DNA of 64,000 bases from Rhynchopus euleeides (taxonomy: Eukaryota > Euglenozoa > Diplonemea > Diplonemida > Diplonemidae): positions 124,001 through 188,000 of the forward strand of contig OY723267.1 of assembly GCA_963210315.1 (NCBI GenBank), written 5' to 3'. Under the pieces are notes generated by a model that saw only the letters and a list, made by a program, of their open reading frames with translations, made no database searches and was not told the DNA's origin. Numbering within the stretch: the first letter of the stretch is position 1; every line of letters starts with the position of its first letter. Shown here piece after piece: positions 53,101-62,709 of this stretch. The translations under genes and the position numbers were made by a program.

Positions 53101-53516
53101 CCCCTCGAACTCCGGGGGATGTGGCGGTGTCTGATTTGACGGCATTCTGTAGGGAGTGTGGGTGTTGTGTCGGCACCAGCGGGGGAAGCATACGTTCCCT
53201 GTGTGAACATCCGTTCATCCCTCTCACGGGCGGACTCCCGACTGCCAGCCTTCAGCCGACCTTCCTCCCAGTCCTCCAGACGGCGGTGCATCTGGTTGAG
53301 GCTCGCATGCTCCTCCTGTTCTTCCTTCTCCCACTCCTCCCGCCACTGCTGCCCTGCGTCCTCTGCGATGCGCAGGCTGTCCGTCAAGTCAGTCTTGAAC
53401 TTATCGGCAGTGCTGCTGTGCTGCAGGTGGCTCTCCTCCGCATCCACAATGCCCGACGCCTTGCTTCTCCATCTATGCTGAAGCTGCACGCAGGCCCGCT
53501 TGCTCCAGGCATTCAT
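50114..53516 (-). CDS. Pentatricopeptide repeat (PPR) protein, 7 exons, 1015 aa
   Basis: Exons in transcript order: 53516-53194, 53146-53059, 53014-52479, 52432-51885, 51844-51708, 51626-50352 and 50254-50114, totalling 3048 nt. All introns start GTATG and end CAG. The N-terminal 110 residues are basic then strongly charged and coiled-coil-like (EEWEKEEQEEHASLNQ). Residues about 140-300 form a low-complexity acidic linker rich in E, S, T, P and G. From about 315 to 690 there are helical-pair repeats of PPR type, for example NTWNALMLCYCN, RAHYETLLRALRYV and, across the fourth and fifth introns, MVYSQLMW...DRVYAAIILGYSRS. The last exon is basic (SRKLRGNVLKERTSRGEKK). PPR proteins bind organellar RNA; a mitochondrial role is inferred. 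The last intron has an alternative inner acceptor (CCTACAG). If that intron is not removed, the frame stops at 50298. The start is the first in-frame ATG; an upstream exon is not excluded. Confidence 0.82.
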
Positions 53517-53780
53517 TCTGGAGCAGGCTGAGCGCCCATGCGGGCTGCCTGCTGTGAGTGTTGATGCTTGGTGAACATAATAATATGTGGAAAACTGTCA
53601 GACTGGCAGGTGGCACGTGAGACGCAATGGGTGGGGTATTTCGCAGGGGGTGGCTCCTACACCTCGAGACCTGGTCGTACGCCACTTGGAAAAGGGCGGA
53701 GGGTGACTCGACAAGCCAGGGAGAGAAGCCAGGGGCAGAAGTCCCATTGCTGGTTTCGGAGCAAATCAGAAAGGCTTGTG
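53517..53780. other. Intergenic spacer between PPR and CLU-like genes
   Basis: 264 bp holding the 3' end of the CLU-like gene transcript and the 5' flank of the PPR gene. On the minus strand, CACTCACAG and GCTCCAG lie within about 30 bases upstream of the PPR start and could be acceptors for a 5' intron or for spliced-leader trans-splicing. Nothing in the sequence decides this. Confidence 0.4.
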
Positions 53781-56545
53781 CTAAGGCACGTCAGTGACAG
53801 CCTGATCGTGCATGCCCCGGATCTGGCCCAAGAGAAGTGCACTGTTCTTCACCAGTTTGTGTGTTTCTTCTTCGTAGTGCCGCTGCTGCAGGAGGCGATT
53901 CTGTATTCGCTCGTCGAAGATGGATGACGACAGCGCCGAGTTCACTAGTTGCCTGTCCGACCGGTCCTGCGCTGCTGCAAGACGCCGCATCTGAGTGTGG
54001 CGTGGGTTGTGTGGGTTTGTCATGAACCGGCATACCTTGACTTGTGCTGCAGATTCCACTTTTGTGCGCCTCTCCTCCAGTGCGAGGGTCTCTTTCATGA
54101 CGCGGTGAGACTCGCTCTCCTCGGCGCAAGCTGCCCGCACCTCATTCCTGTTCGCGATAGGGTCGGGTATCATGCACGCTCACGTAACACATACTTCTTG
54201 GAGAAGAGCCGCTGCCGCGATTCACGGACAGCTTCCCTCTGCCCACCGCGCACCAAACGGATGTATTCCTGTTTCTGCTGCAGGTTTTGCTTCGCCAAGT
54301 CGTTGTTGAGCTCCAACTGCTGTGACAGTGCGCGCTGCTGCTCGAGCACAAGCTGGCGCTTTTCAGAGGCTTCATTGCGACGCTCGCTGAGACGCTTTGA
54401 GTGGCTGAGTTTATTCTGCAGGAGGCGGTTCTTGCTGAGCCACCATTTGTAGTCACGTTCCGCTGTTCTCTCGTTGCGCTGCATCTCGTTGCCGCGGGAA
54501 CCCCTGAAGTCGGAGACATGGCACAGGCCAGGCAGGCTTCTCACCCGTGCCCCCGAGGTTGTCTGCACGCGAGGGGGGTTCGTGAGGGGCACCAGCTGCC
54601 GCTGCCCCTGTTGCGAAGAACATTTCGGAGCCCGCTGTGGCACAGGTTCATCAGAGCACAGCGACACGGGGGAAGGTGAAGCCCCACGACCTCGTGACCG
54701 GTTGTGACGCTTCCGAACATTCTGCTTCTGGAGTTTCCCGTACTTTTCTAAAAGCCACTCAAGCCTCGCCATTGACTCCTCAGGAAAGAGGACAGAGGCC
54801 TGCAGCACGAGGAGCATCGGAGATTCGTCTGTCGCCCGGATCACATCCTTCAGAAGGGTCATCGCCTGAGAAATCTCGAATTGAAGCTCGGATTTTGAAG
54901 GAGGCATGTGCAGGATCTTCCGAAACCTCATCTTCGCAACGAAGATCTTCTCGTGAGTGGTCGACACGGCTGCTGCCGCCGCACAGATGGATTCGTCGAT
55001 GCACTGCGCATCAACAGGGTCGGAGAGGCGTGCCCCCGTCTCCATCAGAAAGCTCAGCGTGAAGGTGTTCCCGGAGCCTGCCCTGATGCATTCCTCCAAG
55101 ACGGCTTTCTCCGGCTGCCACGGTCTGCCCCCACCAAGCCTCATGGCGTTCTGCAGTTCAGAGTGACGGACTCGCAAGAGCACACCGACATCGCCGCCCG
55201 TCGCGCGAACTACGGGGTAAGTCGTCCCCTGCTCCGACAGAGCATCGAGGCCCACACGGGATGACACAACGGAGGACACAACTGTTGCCAATGGGAAAGG
55301 GACCTGTGAGTGTGCGTGTGAGATAGTCGTCCCGACTTCGACAGTGAGGTAGGCGAAGCACAGATTAAAAGCACATACCTCTGTGTCACCCACAACAAAT
55401 CCAGCCAGTGCTGCAAAGCGGCGCACGAAATGCTGGCGTAGGCCGGGTGGGATCTGCATTGGGGCAGATGTAGCGTACTTGCTCACAACGAGTGGGACTA
55501 TGTCAGCCGCCAGACAAGAGCTGTTAAACACAGCTTCAAGGAGCTTCGTACACTCATCAGTGGGATGTTCACTCTGAGAACACAGCACTGTTGCCACCTG
55601 CCGGAGTGTCCGTGCGAGCATTTCCATTCTCAAGAAGTTGCAGACGCCTGTCAAGCCAGAAATTTCATTGAGAGACGTCAACACATGCCCCAGTTGGCGG
55701 AGAGGGACACCGTGTCTGCGGAAGGCTTGGCGCACCCCTGTGCAACTTGTGATAATGTCATTGGATAAGTCTTTCATCAACTCCTGCGTGGATTCATCTT
55801 GTGCCTGTGAAACAGATGCGCCCACGGGGTACCTCAGGGAAAGCTCTGCACGCACGGAGAGGAAGCTGCGGGGAATCACGTAGACACGATGGTCGGTGCC
55901 GTAGTATGCAACCCGCTCCAGGTTCACTTCGTCAGGTGCAGTATTCAGCTTGCTGCACAGCCGGCTCATCACGAAATCCAGTCCAGGACTCGGTTGCATT
56001 ATAGATGAGGAGATGGGTGCCTTTGCAGCCACGAGAACTTTGTAGCCTCGATAGGCGACGTACATGCACAGCAGAGAGGTGACTTCGAGGGTTCCTTCGA
56101 CGACACTCGTGACGTAGGATGCATGGCGTACCATCTTCGATGCCAGGTCTCGAGTTCCCGAGAAGTGAAAGATAAGATTGCCGCAAGAGTACGTCCCTGA
56201 CAACAGCCCGTGGAGGTTCTCTGCCAGAGGGAAGTGGGGCACAGCACTGCTCCGGGAACCATTGACAATGGGTTCAATCACCTGCCCAGCTGCGACAGCG
56301 AGTTCGTCGAGAAGCTTGTCAAGAAGTAGTCTGCGGGACTGCCCGGGGCTGGTAATCTGAAGCAGCCTTTGAAAGTCGTCATTCCAGTTGCGCAGTGTAC
56401 TTGTATCGGAACATGTGTAGTTGTCACGAACAGGTGTTGACGTACATATCTCAACGTAGCGTGCAAGCCACAGGTTCTCTGCGTCATCGTCACTTGAAGT
56501 CCCCCCGACAAGGAGCGCCTCCTGCCATCTCTCCGATTCGTCCAT
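53781..56545 (-). CDS. CLU-like domain protein with coiled-coil tail, 4 exons, 865 aa
   Basis: Exons 56545-55379, 55303-54195, 54147-54036 and 53990-53781 (2598 nt); introns of 75, 47 and 45 nt with GTATGT/GTATGT/GTATGC donors. The 75- and 45-nt introns are stop-free and in frame, so an uninterrupted reading wrongly includes them. Residues about 100-240 resemble the central fold of CLU (clustered mitochondria) family domains seen in many protist proteins: an ASKMVRHASYV helix, a MYVAYRGYKVLVAAKAPIS strand pair, then a YYGTDHRVYVIPRSF strand-turn-strand ending in a proline-rich RYP. This is a remote, by-eye match. Residues 522-529 read MPPSKSEL, echoing a motif in the PUS7-type gene upstream. 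After a basic, serine-rich linker the last about 220 residues are charged, Q/E/R/K-rich coiled coil. The start is the ATG giving MDESERWQEALL; longer in-frame upstream sequence overlaps the PTEN gene end and looks non-coding. The exact function is unknown. Confidence 0.68.
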
Positions 56546-56912
56546 ATTGTGAGCCCATCCGCTCCAATCCCTGTTGGTGGGGTTGCTGTTGCAATGATGA
56601 GCAGAAACTGGGGTTGAGTGGTTGCAAACGCGGAAAACTGTGCGAAGTCGATCATGTATGTGGGGGCTTCTCACACCCGGTCCCTCCCTGCGTGCGTGCC
56701 CGAGCCACGCCCGCCGTTGAGCCTTCAACTGTGCACTTCGAACAGGGCAAAGACGTCCGCCTTGAGCAGAGAGATGCCCCGCTGAGCGCAGAAAATACAA
56801 GGCACGTAAGGGGAAAGGGTGCAGATGCCGTCGTACTACTAATGCTACTGGAATACTGAAAACAGTTCGTTCAGGCAAGGACCCGCGTGTCGGGAACCCA
56901 TGAGACTGCGAC
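56546..56912. other. Intergenic spacer between CLU-like and PTEN genes
   Basis: 367 bp. On the minus strand it begins in the TAA stop of the PTEN gene, which overlaps a good donor-like GTAAGT, and ends with ACCAACAG about 27 bases before the CLU-like ATG, a possible splice acceptor. A short open frame starting MIDFAQFSAF lies here (from 56655) but has no recognisable homology and is out of frame with the downstream gene. No RNA gene is recognised. Confidence 0.45.
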
Positions 56913-58374
56913 TTACCATACAATGTTGCGCGCACGTGGACCACTGGGGCTGCTGGACTTATCGGAAGATCCAAACATAACTTCCACGGCAAGGTCTTCG
57001 CGGAATGTGTCATGTTTGGCGTCTTTGCACGCTTTGTCCAGCTGGGATTTCTCAAAAAACATGCGATCGGAAACGAAGGCTGTAGAAAGGGTGGTGGAAT
57101 GCAGGCACATAGTCGCAGTGCTGTAGACAAACCTGAATTGATCCAGAAATGAAAGAGATTCCCTTCACTTCGAAACAGCACGCGTTCCTTCGCCTTGAAT
57201 ACGAACTTCAAATCCCCCTTGAGGGCTATATCCTTGCCGCCTGGCATGGTCTCCCACACCCAACTTCCATCGCGTTGGGACTGTTGCTGTGAAATGAGGA
57301 TGATATGTTGGTGGCTTCCCTTCGACCCTTCGACGGCCAAGTTGCAGGACTCCACACACATACCAGCTTCGCATGTCCTTTTTCCCGAGAATCGAACAAC
57401 TCCTCGCCAGTCAGCCCATCTATGACAACAAAGAACAGCTCTGCCCCGGTTGGCTTTGAGTACCCGAACACCGTCATGCGACCCAACCGCAAAGTCCTTG
57501 AATCAGGGACATTGCGCATGGATTGCGAAATCATGGCCTCCCAATACCGTACATAGCGCACCTGAGAAGGGATCGTCACACCCTTTCCGTCGTAGGTTCG
57601 AATATCCCCGAAAGTCCGCAGCGCGTCTTCTGCTTTGCGGAGGCTAGGTTCAGTGGACATGAGCAAAGCAGATACCATCACACCAGTCCGCCCTTTCCCT
57701 GCCTTGCAGTGGATCGCAACCACATTCTGTGGGTCCTCCTTCAAGAAATCGATCGCGTCGTCACACAGGTCAGGGATCTGAGGTGTACGCATGGCGGCCG
57801 CACAATTCACAGATCATACCAAACTGAGCGGCACGGGGACGTTGTGATCGTCGAAGGGAAACCGCTTGTAACAGGTGTTGAAGCGGGTGTGGGAGTCGTA
57901 CAGCCGTTCGCTACAGAGGTTATACACACGATACCTCCCTCTATGCCGAGTTTCAAAGAAGCGCTCAACCTCATCGACAGGGTTGCGGTAGTACCCCTCT
58001 GTCCCATGGCTGGGGAACCCCATTGCAATCACACGTGGCGTGATGTACGTCAGGTCGAGGTCAAACCCGTCCTGCTGGAAGCGGATCTTGTTTTGACTGA
58101 CCATCCCTCGCAAAGTGTTCGCCACACCCCCTGAAGAGGTGTAGGTGCGCGACCTGGACATCACATCTTGCTCCCTCAGCACATCGGCAGCAGGGTTTAT
58201 CCGCTTCACTTTCACCTCCTCTCGGAGACCGACGGCATCAACGCAGTGGTTGCAGTGGTCCGTCACGACATAGGCGGGGAACGAATCTCCGCAGAAGGGG
58301 CACAAGGCCACTGGCATGTCCAGCCCTGGGTTTGCTGGGTCCATATTACCGCATCGTGTGTCCCACCCACCCAC
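56913..58374 (-). CDS. PTEN: PTEN phosphatase homologue with N-terminal UBZ4-like zinc finger, 429 aa
   Basis: Exons 58374-57820, 57777-57364, 57286-57133 and 57079-56913 (1290 nt); introns of 42, 77 and 53 nt. PTEN family enzymes remove the 3-phosphate of PI(3,4,5)P3 at membranes. Seen here: VSQNKIRFQQDGFDLDLTYI (about 92-111, PTEN N-terminal signature), AMGFPS, YRVYNLC, FDDHN (WPD-equivalent loop, about 174-178) and the P-loop HCKAGKGRTG (208-217), the signature that gives PTEN phosphoinositide specificity, followed by KGVTIPSQVRYVRYW. A C2 domain follows: KGDLKFVF...NLFHFWINS, then in exon 4 FEKSQLDKACKDA and LAVEVMFGSS, matching the PTEN C2 end. Residues 25-44 form C-x2-C-x11-H-x3-C (CPFCG...H...C), the spacing of Rad18-type UBZ4 fingers, absent from canonical PTEN. 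A shorter start (MDPANPG, 58344) would keep the finger. The long C-terminal tail of animal PTEN is missing. Confidence 0.95.
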
Positions 58375-58540
58375 GACTGCCCCTCCTGCAGGGCGTGTCG
58401 TATAAAGGAGACTGCATCACACCGCATTTGCCACAGGATGTGAACTGGCGAAGACTTATACGGCCAGCAGGGGGGAAGGGAGGGAAGAAGGAGACTATTT
58501 CTATTCAAACTGATTCCGCCGTCCGCTTGTCAGATCCGAA
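58375..58540. other. Intergenic spacer between PTEN and PUS7-type genes
   Basis: 166 bp between the PUS7-type stop and the PTEN start, with no separate feature recognised. On the minus strand the acceptor-like CCCTGCAG lies about 20 bases upstream of the PTEN start. Confidence 0.5.
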
Positions 58541-61048
58541 CTAACGCCGTGTGAACAACCCGGCCTGTGTTACAGAATTGCGGACGGAGGCAGGCAGGGG
58601 TGTGATTGGCAGCGTGAAACGCTCAGGAGGCACCGACCTGCCCCCTTCACGCATGCGCTTTGAGATGTTCACCGCACCACCCGTGATGCTCGAGACGACG
58701 TCCTTGCGCTCGTTGGCAAGGATCAGTGGCGAGTCCACAGGAATATTCCACCACGCCTCGCCCTCATACTTCCACACCTGCGAGTGGTGGTACCGCCCTG
58801 TATGCACAGCAGGGGTCACCATGTAGCCGTGCCTGTTGTACCACTCCTCGTACCTTTCGGCAGGAATGTCGAAGAGACCTGTGAGCTTGTTGTCGTTCCA
58901 CGACGACTGCTGCTTGGCCTCCAGGGCCCAGGTGTCAAGTTTCAGTTCGGTTTTGCTCGGAGGCATGGAGATCCTCCCCTTGTCGAGGTGGAACTGCAGA
59001 AGCGGCTCCAGCACATCCTGGTAGAAGTACCCATCAGGGTAGAAGCGCCAGGGATGCAGCTGGAAGGCATCGCGCACAGCGACAGCTGGGTAGGCGGTGT
59101 GCGGGACGGCAAAGGAGAGGTAGACAGAGTTGCAGTTCTTCAGGTCGCCGTTGATGGCCTTCTGGTACTGCTTGTCTTCGATGGTGACACTCACATCCTT
59201 CAGCGCTTCACACCCCTCGCATTTATCCTTCAGGAATACGTTGCGTGTGCCGCACTCGACACAGTCCCAGTCGAAGGTGTACATCATCCCTGCCAAGCCC
59301 TTCGTCTTCAGAGCTGGGGTCCACGAAACGCTTTTGTCATTCACTGACGCGACGTACCCTGCTGGACTTTCTGCTGTAGCATGCGGGTCAGTCACGATCA
59401 CCCGCTCGTTGACAACCTCATTTTCGTAGACCTGCGACATGAGTCCCAGGGGGGCGATGAACAGGTGCCTGTACAGCGGCTGCACCATTTCGTGCTCCTT
59501 CGCGAGGCGGAATGGCCAGCCGGCCCCACGCTCCTTGAGGGCCTCCATCACAGCGTTGAAGTCACAGCCCGGCAGTTCCGGAAAGAACGATTTGTTTGTC
59601 GCGACAGGAGGAAGGCCCGGAACAGCCAGGACAAGGTCGTAGATGGTGAACTTCTCCTGCGTCACATCCTCCTCTGTCACGAGATGGGCGCACCCCTCTT
59701 CGCGGAGCCACACAGTGTCGCCAGCCACGACAGACTTGCCGTAGTCACGGACACGAGTTGTGGCGAGCTGATTCCAAATGAGGGAGCACAGGGATGTCTC
59801 CCACATCCGCCGCATCGAAGCAGCGACGGTGTAGTACGCTGATTTGAAGGATTTGTGCTTCATCAGACCGATGAGGAGGGACCTTACGTGCGGGAGATGG
59901 GTGGGGACTTCATCCAGCATCGTCTGCGACACCTGCTCTGTGGTCTCGATGGTGTGCAGAATGCGCTCCACACTCGGGTTCATGAACGCCTCCATCCGCA
60001 GCACAGTCAGGAAGGCGTCCTTGTAGCGACCGTTCAAGATGCAGACGGCAACCTCGTGAGGGCGTGGTCCCTGCGTCATGCCGAACTTCTCGACGCCGAA
60101 GTAATTGACAAACCCGTTCGTCAGACTGTCCACTCTTGCGTAGATTTCTTCGCTCGATCCGCGGACGTTCCGGAGCAGCATCGCCACACGCTTCCCTCGC
60201 GAAGACTCAGGGTGCACAGGCTCCTCTGCGTGGCGGACTGAGCCGATCTTGATGACACCGCGCGGGATCTTGCCCTCCTCCCGTCTGATAGTTCTCAGTG
60301 CTTCGATCGTATCGTGCAGCGTCCCCCGGATTGCGACACTCACAACCTGCGTTGTCGCAGCCTTGGCATCCATCCCAACTGCCCACGAGAAGGAGTAGAG
60401 GGGCAGCCCGGTCACACGCGCAAGGTAGTAGATGGCCTGTGTCGTCCTGAGCCCTTCTTTGTACAAATGGAAGTGCACGAATCCTTCCGTCCGAAAGGGT
60501 GAATCGTCGTCGGTGTCCTCTCCGAGAACGACCTCTTCACCATTGGCGTCGATTTCATGGATAAGGACGTCTGCCACGTGGACGCGGAACAACGCAGGAA
60601 CAGGGTCATCTCCAGGCGACCTGCTCGCCATGTGTGCTTCCTCTTCCAGGTAGTCCTGGTTCCACGAGTAGCAACGCGACGGACGCAGAGGGTTGGGGAA
60701 CGAGATGGCGAAGTCATGGTCCATCCCAGACGTGATGTTCGGGAGGTCGAGCTTGTACGGATGCCACGTGGCCTCCTTTGCACGGGTCATGGCATTCCCA
60801 CCCGAGAGATTGGCAAACTTCATGGAACTCTTCAGGGGCCTGGTCGTGTCGGAGCGGTTCTCCTTATCCATGCGACTCGGACGCATCCCCCAGTCCCTCG
60901 ACGCCCTCACCGTATGTGAGGGGGTCATCCCGGCCCTCGGGAAATCCGAAGAGTGGAGGCATACTGTCTGGCGGCGCAACATTGTCCGCGCCTGCAGGAT
61001 GGTGTGGTGTGGTGTAGGAGCAGCACTGTTCTGCGTGCCGTTGTTCAT
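58541..61048 (-). CDS. PUS7: TruD/PUS7-family pseudouridine synthase with embedded RanBP2 zinc finger, 835 aa
   Basis: A single open exon. TruD/PUS7 enzymes convert uridine to pseudouridine in tRNA, mRNA or other RNAs. Seen: FVHFHLYKEG...TTQAIYYLA (190-210); the catalytic motif as GMDAKAATTQ (225-234), with the Asp kept at 227 but the usual Lys before it missing (normal form GxKDxxAxTxQ); NGFVNYFGVEKFG (311-323); SLIWNQLATTRVRDYG (422-437); FTIYDLVLAVPG (467-478); and the late YLSFAVPHTAYPAVAVRDAF (643-662). Between the last two, residues 594-613 give W-x-C-x2-C-x3-N-x6-C-x2-C, a RanBP2-type zinc finger, which usually binds single-stranded RNA or ubiquitin. About 145 C-terminal residues are an unrecognised extension beginning MPPSKTEL (695-702). 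The second ATG (residue 23, 60982) would start MLRRQTVCLHSS, suiting a mitochondrial presequence, and follows a CTGCAG acceptor-like site. Orthology to cytosolic PUS7 is not established. Confidence 0.92.
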   Translation of the reverse strand: MNNGTQNSAAPTPHHTILQARTMLRRQTVCLHSSDFPRAGMTPSHTVRASRDWGMRPSRMDKENRSDTTRPLKSSMKFANLSGGNAMTRAKEATWHPYKLDLPNITSGMDHDFAISFPNPLRPSRCYSWNQDYLEEEAHMASRSPGDDPVPALFRVHVADVLIHEIDANGEEVVLGEDTDDDSPFRTEGFVHFHLYKEGLRTTQAIYYLARVTGLPLYSFSWAVGMDAKAATTQVVSVAIRGTLHDTIEALRTIRREEGKIPRGVIKIGSVRHAEEPVHPESSRGKRVAMLLRNVRGSSEEIYARVDSLTNGFVNYFGVEKFGMTQGPRPHEVAVCILNGRYKDAFLTVLRMEAFMNPSVERILHTIETTEQVSQTMLDEVPTHLPHVRSLLIGLMKHKSFKSAYYTVAASMRRMWETSLCSLIWNQLATTRVRDYGKSVVAGDTVWLREEGCAHLVTEEDVTQEKFTIYDLVLAVPGLPPVATNKSFFPELPGCDFNAVMEALKERGAGWPFRLAKEHEMVQPLYRHLFIAPLGLMSQVYENEVVNERVIVTDPHATAESPAGYVASVNDKSVSWTPALKTKGLAGMMYTFDWDCVECGTRNVFLKDKCEGCEALKDVSVTIEDKQYQKAINGDLKNCNSVYLSFAVPHTAYPAVAVRDAFQLHPWRFYPDGYFYQDVLEPLLQFHLDKGRISMPPSKTELKLDTWALEAKQQSSWNDNKLTGLFDIPAERYEEWYNRHGYMVTPAVHTGRYHHSQVWKYEGEAWWNIPVDSPLILANERKDVVSSITGGAVNISKRMREGGRSVPPERFTLPITPLPASVRNSVTQAGLFTRR

Positions 61049-61237
61049 TTTGTGTTAGTCTCACGCAGCATCAGTGCGCTCATCGGAGAAGGACATCAGA
61101 GTCGCCGGACAAAGAAGCTGTCCGGCGGAGAACCGGCAATCCGTGTTGCAATCTGGACTGAGTGTTGGGGAGGGACTGGGGATCAGGGCGGCATGAGAAA
61201 TATTCTACACTGGGCCAGATGCACTCATCAGAGCGCC
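61049..61237. other. Intergenic spacer upstream of PUS7-type gene
   Basis: 189 bp between the stop of the unknown 336-aa gene and the first ATG of the PUS7-type gene. No separate feature is recognised. Confidence 0.5.
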
Positions 61238-62465
61238 TCACAACTGCCACGCGGGACCTTTAATGTCGCCTACACTCACAATACCGGTCGGCTTGCCTGT
61301 TTTCATCGTGCTGTACATAGCTGCAAAGTTACCCGGTGTCCAGCCAGGTTTGGAAAGATAGTGGTTCATGAAAGCACTGCGTGCTGTGGCGTGGGCGGCT
61401 TCGTCATCCCTGTGGCGATTGTGTTTGTCGATGTGAAATGCACTGCGCAATCATACTTTCCCCAAGATGTCAGCATTGGTGCACCTCTTTGGCTATGGCG
61501 TTTGAAATAGTCAGTGTGGTGTGATGAGCCCAGCTTGTCCTGCTTCTCCCAGTTGCGCACTGCGTGCTCAAACTGCTGAGTGCGACTCTCTTCCGTCCCA
61601 GTGAAGTCGGACATCCGTGGTTCAGGATTTGCATTCAGTCGTTTTCTCTCCTTTTCCAGGGCCCTCTGTGTTGGTATGTCGACGCTGTCGTCCAAAGGCA
61701 ATTTAGAGTGTTCGAGTGCAGCTTGTTTTTTCACGATCCCCTCACGGTCCGCCTCATTGGACATTGTGGAGTAATCCAAGGTCATCCTCCCCATTGCCTT
61801 GGCATTTTGCTCGACTTGCTTCGCAGCCGCCCGGAGTTGTTCATCTGTCATCTCTTTTGGCGGTCTGCTGCTGCTTCTTTCGTTCATTGAATCTGCACGT
61901 GTATCATCAGATCCTGACTTTGCTGCTTGGAAGGCCGCCGTCATATATTCGTCGTAAGAAGATATGTCGTCATCTTCCGGTGGTTTGGGAATATTGCCCG
62001 CCTGTGGTCAGGAAGCAAGTTGGCGCGGATCCAGCGTGTGGAGGCCGGTGTGTGTGGTGCCAGTACAGGAGTAGCGCAACTTTCGAAAAAATGTCACTCC
62101 AGTACAGCAGCTCTTTACTCGTCTTTTGTTTGTGATGAGTTGACGCTTCCACACACAAATGCCTCAACTCCTGTGATGGTTCTCTGCTCACAAGTGTGCG
62201 TAAAAAAACATACGTTCATGAACTGCACTGCTTGCCCGATGGTGTCAGTTTGATAGAATGCCTTTGAGAAAGATGGCTCCATCTTCTTCACCTTCGTCCC
62301 ATTTTCAGCGACGATGAACGTAGGTTCCCTCGAGCGTGCCTTTGGTAAGGTTGTCTGTGTCGAAGGAAGGGGTTTTTGCGTGTCCACACGGAAACAACAT
62401 ACTCGCAATTGATCCTCGTAGAAGCGGTAGGCAGTCCGCCAACGTCGCTGCTGATTGAGAGTCAT
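61238..62465 (-). CDS. Unknown conserved-looking protein, 5 exons, 336 aa
   Basis: Exons 62465-62403, 62354-62214, 62170-62081, 62001-61457 and 61409-61238 (1011 nt); introns of 48, 43, 79 and 47 nt. Donors are GTATGT, GTATGT, GTTGCG and GTATGA; all acceptors are CACAG. The third intron has the weakest donor and was chosen because it alone restores the frame at a codon boundary. The first intron is in frame and stop-free. The product starts MTLNQQRRWRTAYRFYEDQLR, is highly hydrophilic and mostly helical, has an acidic patch KPPEDDDISSYDEY (about 102-115), and ends with an aromatic-rich stretch (AFMNHYLSKPGWTPGNFAAMYS). There is no signal peptide or membrane segment and I do not recognise a family. 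The basic start and small size would suit an organellar ribosomal or respiratory-complex accessory protein, but that is a guess. Its ATG follows CTGCAG by about 25 bases. Confidence 0.72.
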
Positions 62466-62709
62466 GTGTAACGGCACTGCCCAGTGCCTGCAGAACGATG
62501 GATGGTCGGTGGCAACAGTAAGACAGAAACCTGGCACGACAAGATAAAGAACATGCGAGAATGGGCAGCGAGCGTGGGAGGGGAACTTCAGGCCCTCTAT
62601 CCTGTGTGACTCTGGGCAATCGCACAGACGTCCAGGGATGAACGAAATCGAGGGTGCGGGATATCCGAAAGCGCAAAGCAACAATGGAAAGCACATGTCG
62701 GCAGACACG
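62466..62709. other. Intergenic spacer between coiled-coil and unknown genes
   Basis: 244 bp between the stop of the coiled-coil protein and the ATG of the 336-aa gene. It presumably holds the two untranslated regions. No RNA gene or repeat is seen. Confidence 0.5.

Noticed and set aside
56278-56655. Minus-strand frame starting MIDFAQFSAF as a first exon of the CLU-like gene
   Set aside because: It is out of frame with MDESERW and no GTATG-type donor lies in a suitable place. It probably belongs to the 5' untranslated region.
58784-59347. Plus-strand frame of 187 codons inside the PUS7-type gene
   Set aside because: It is a shadow of the minus-strand coding frame, which shows clear TruD motifs; the same applies to other plus-strand frames from 50 to 64 kb.
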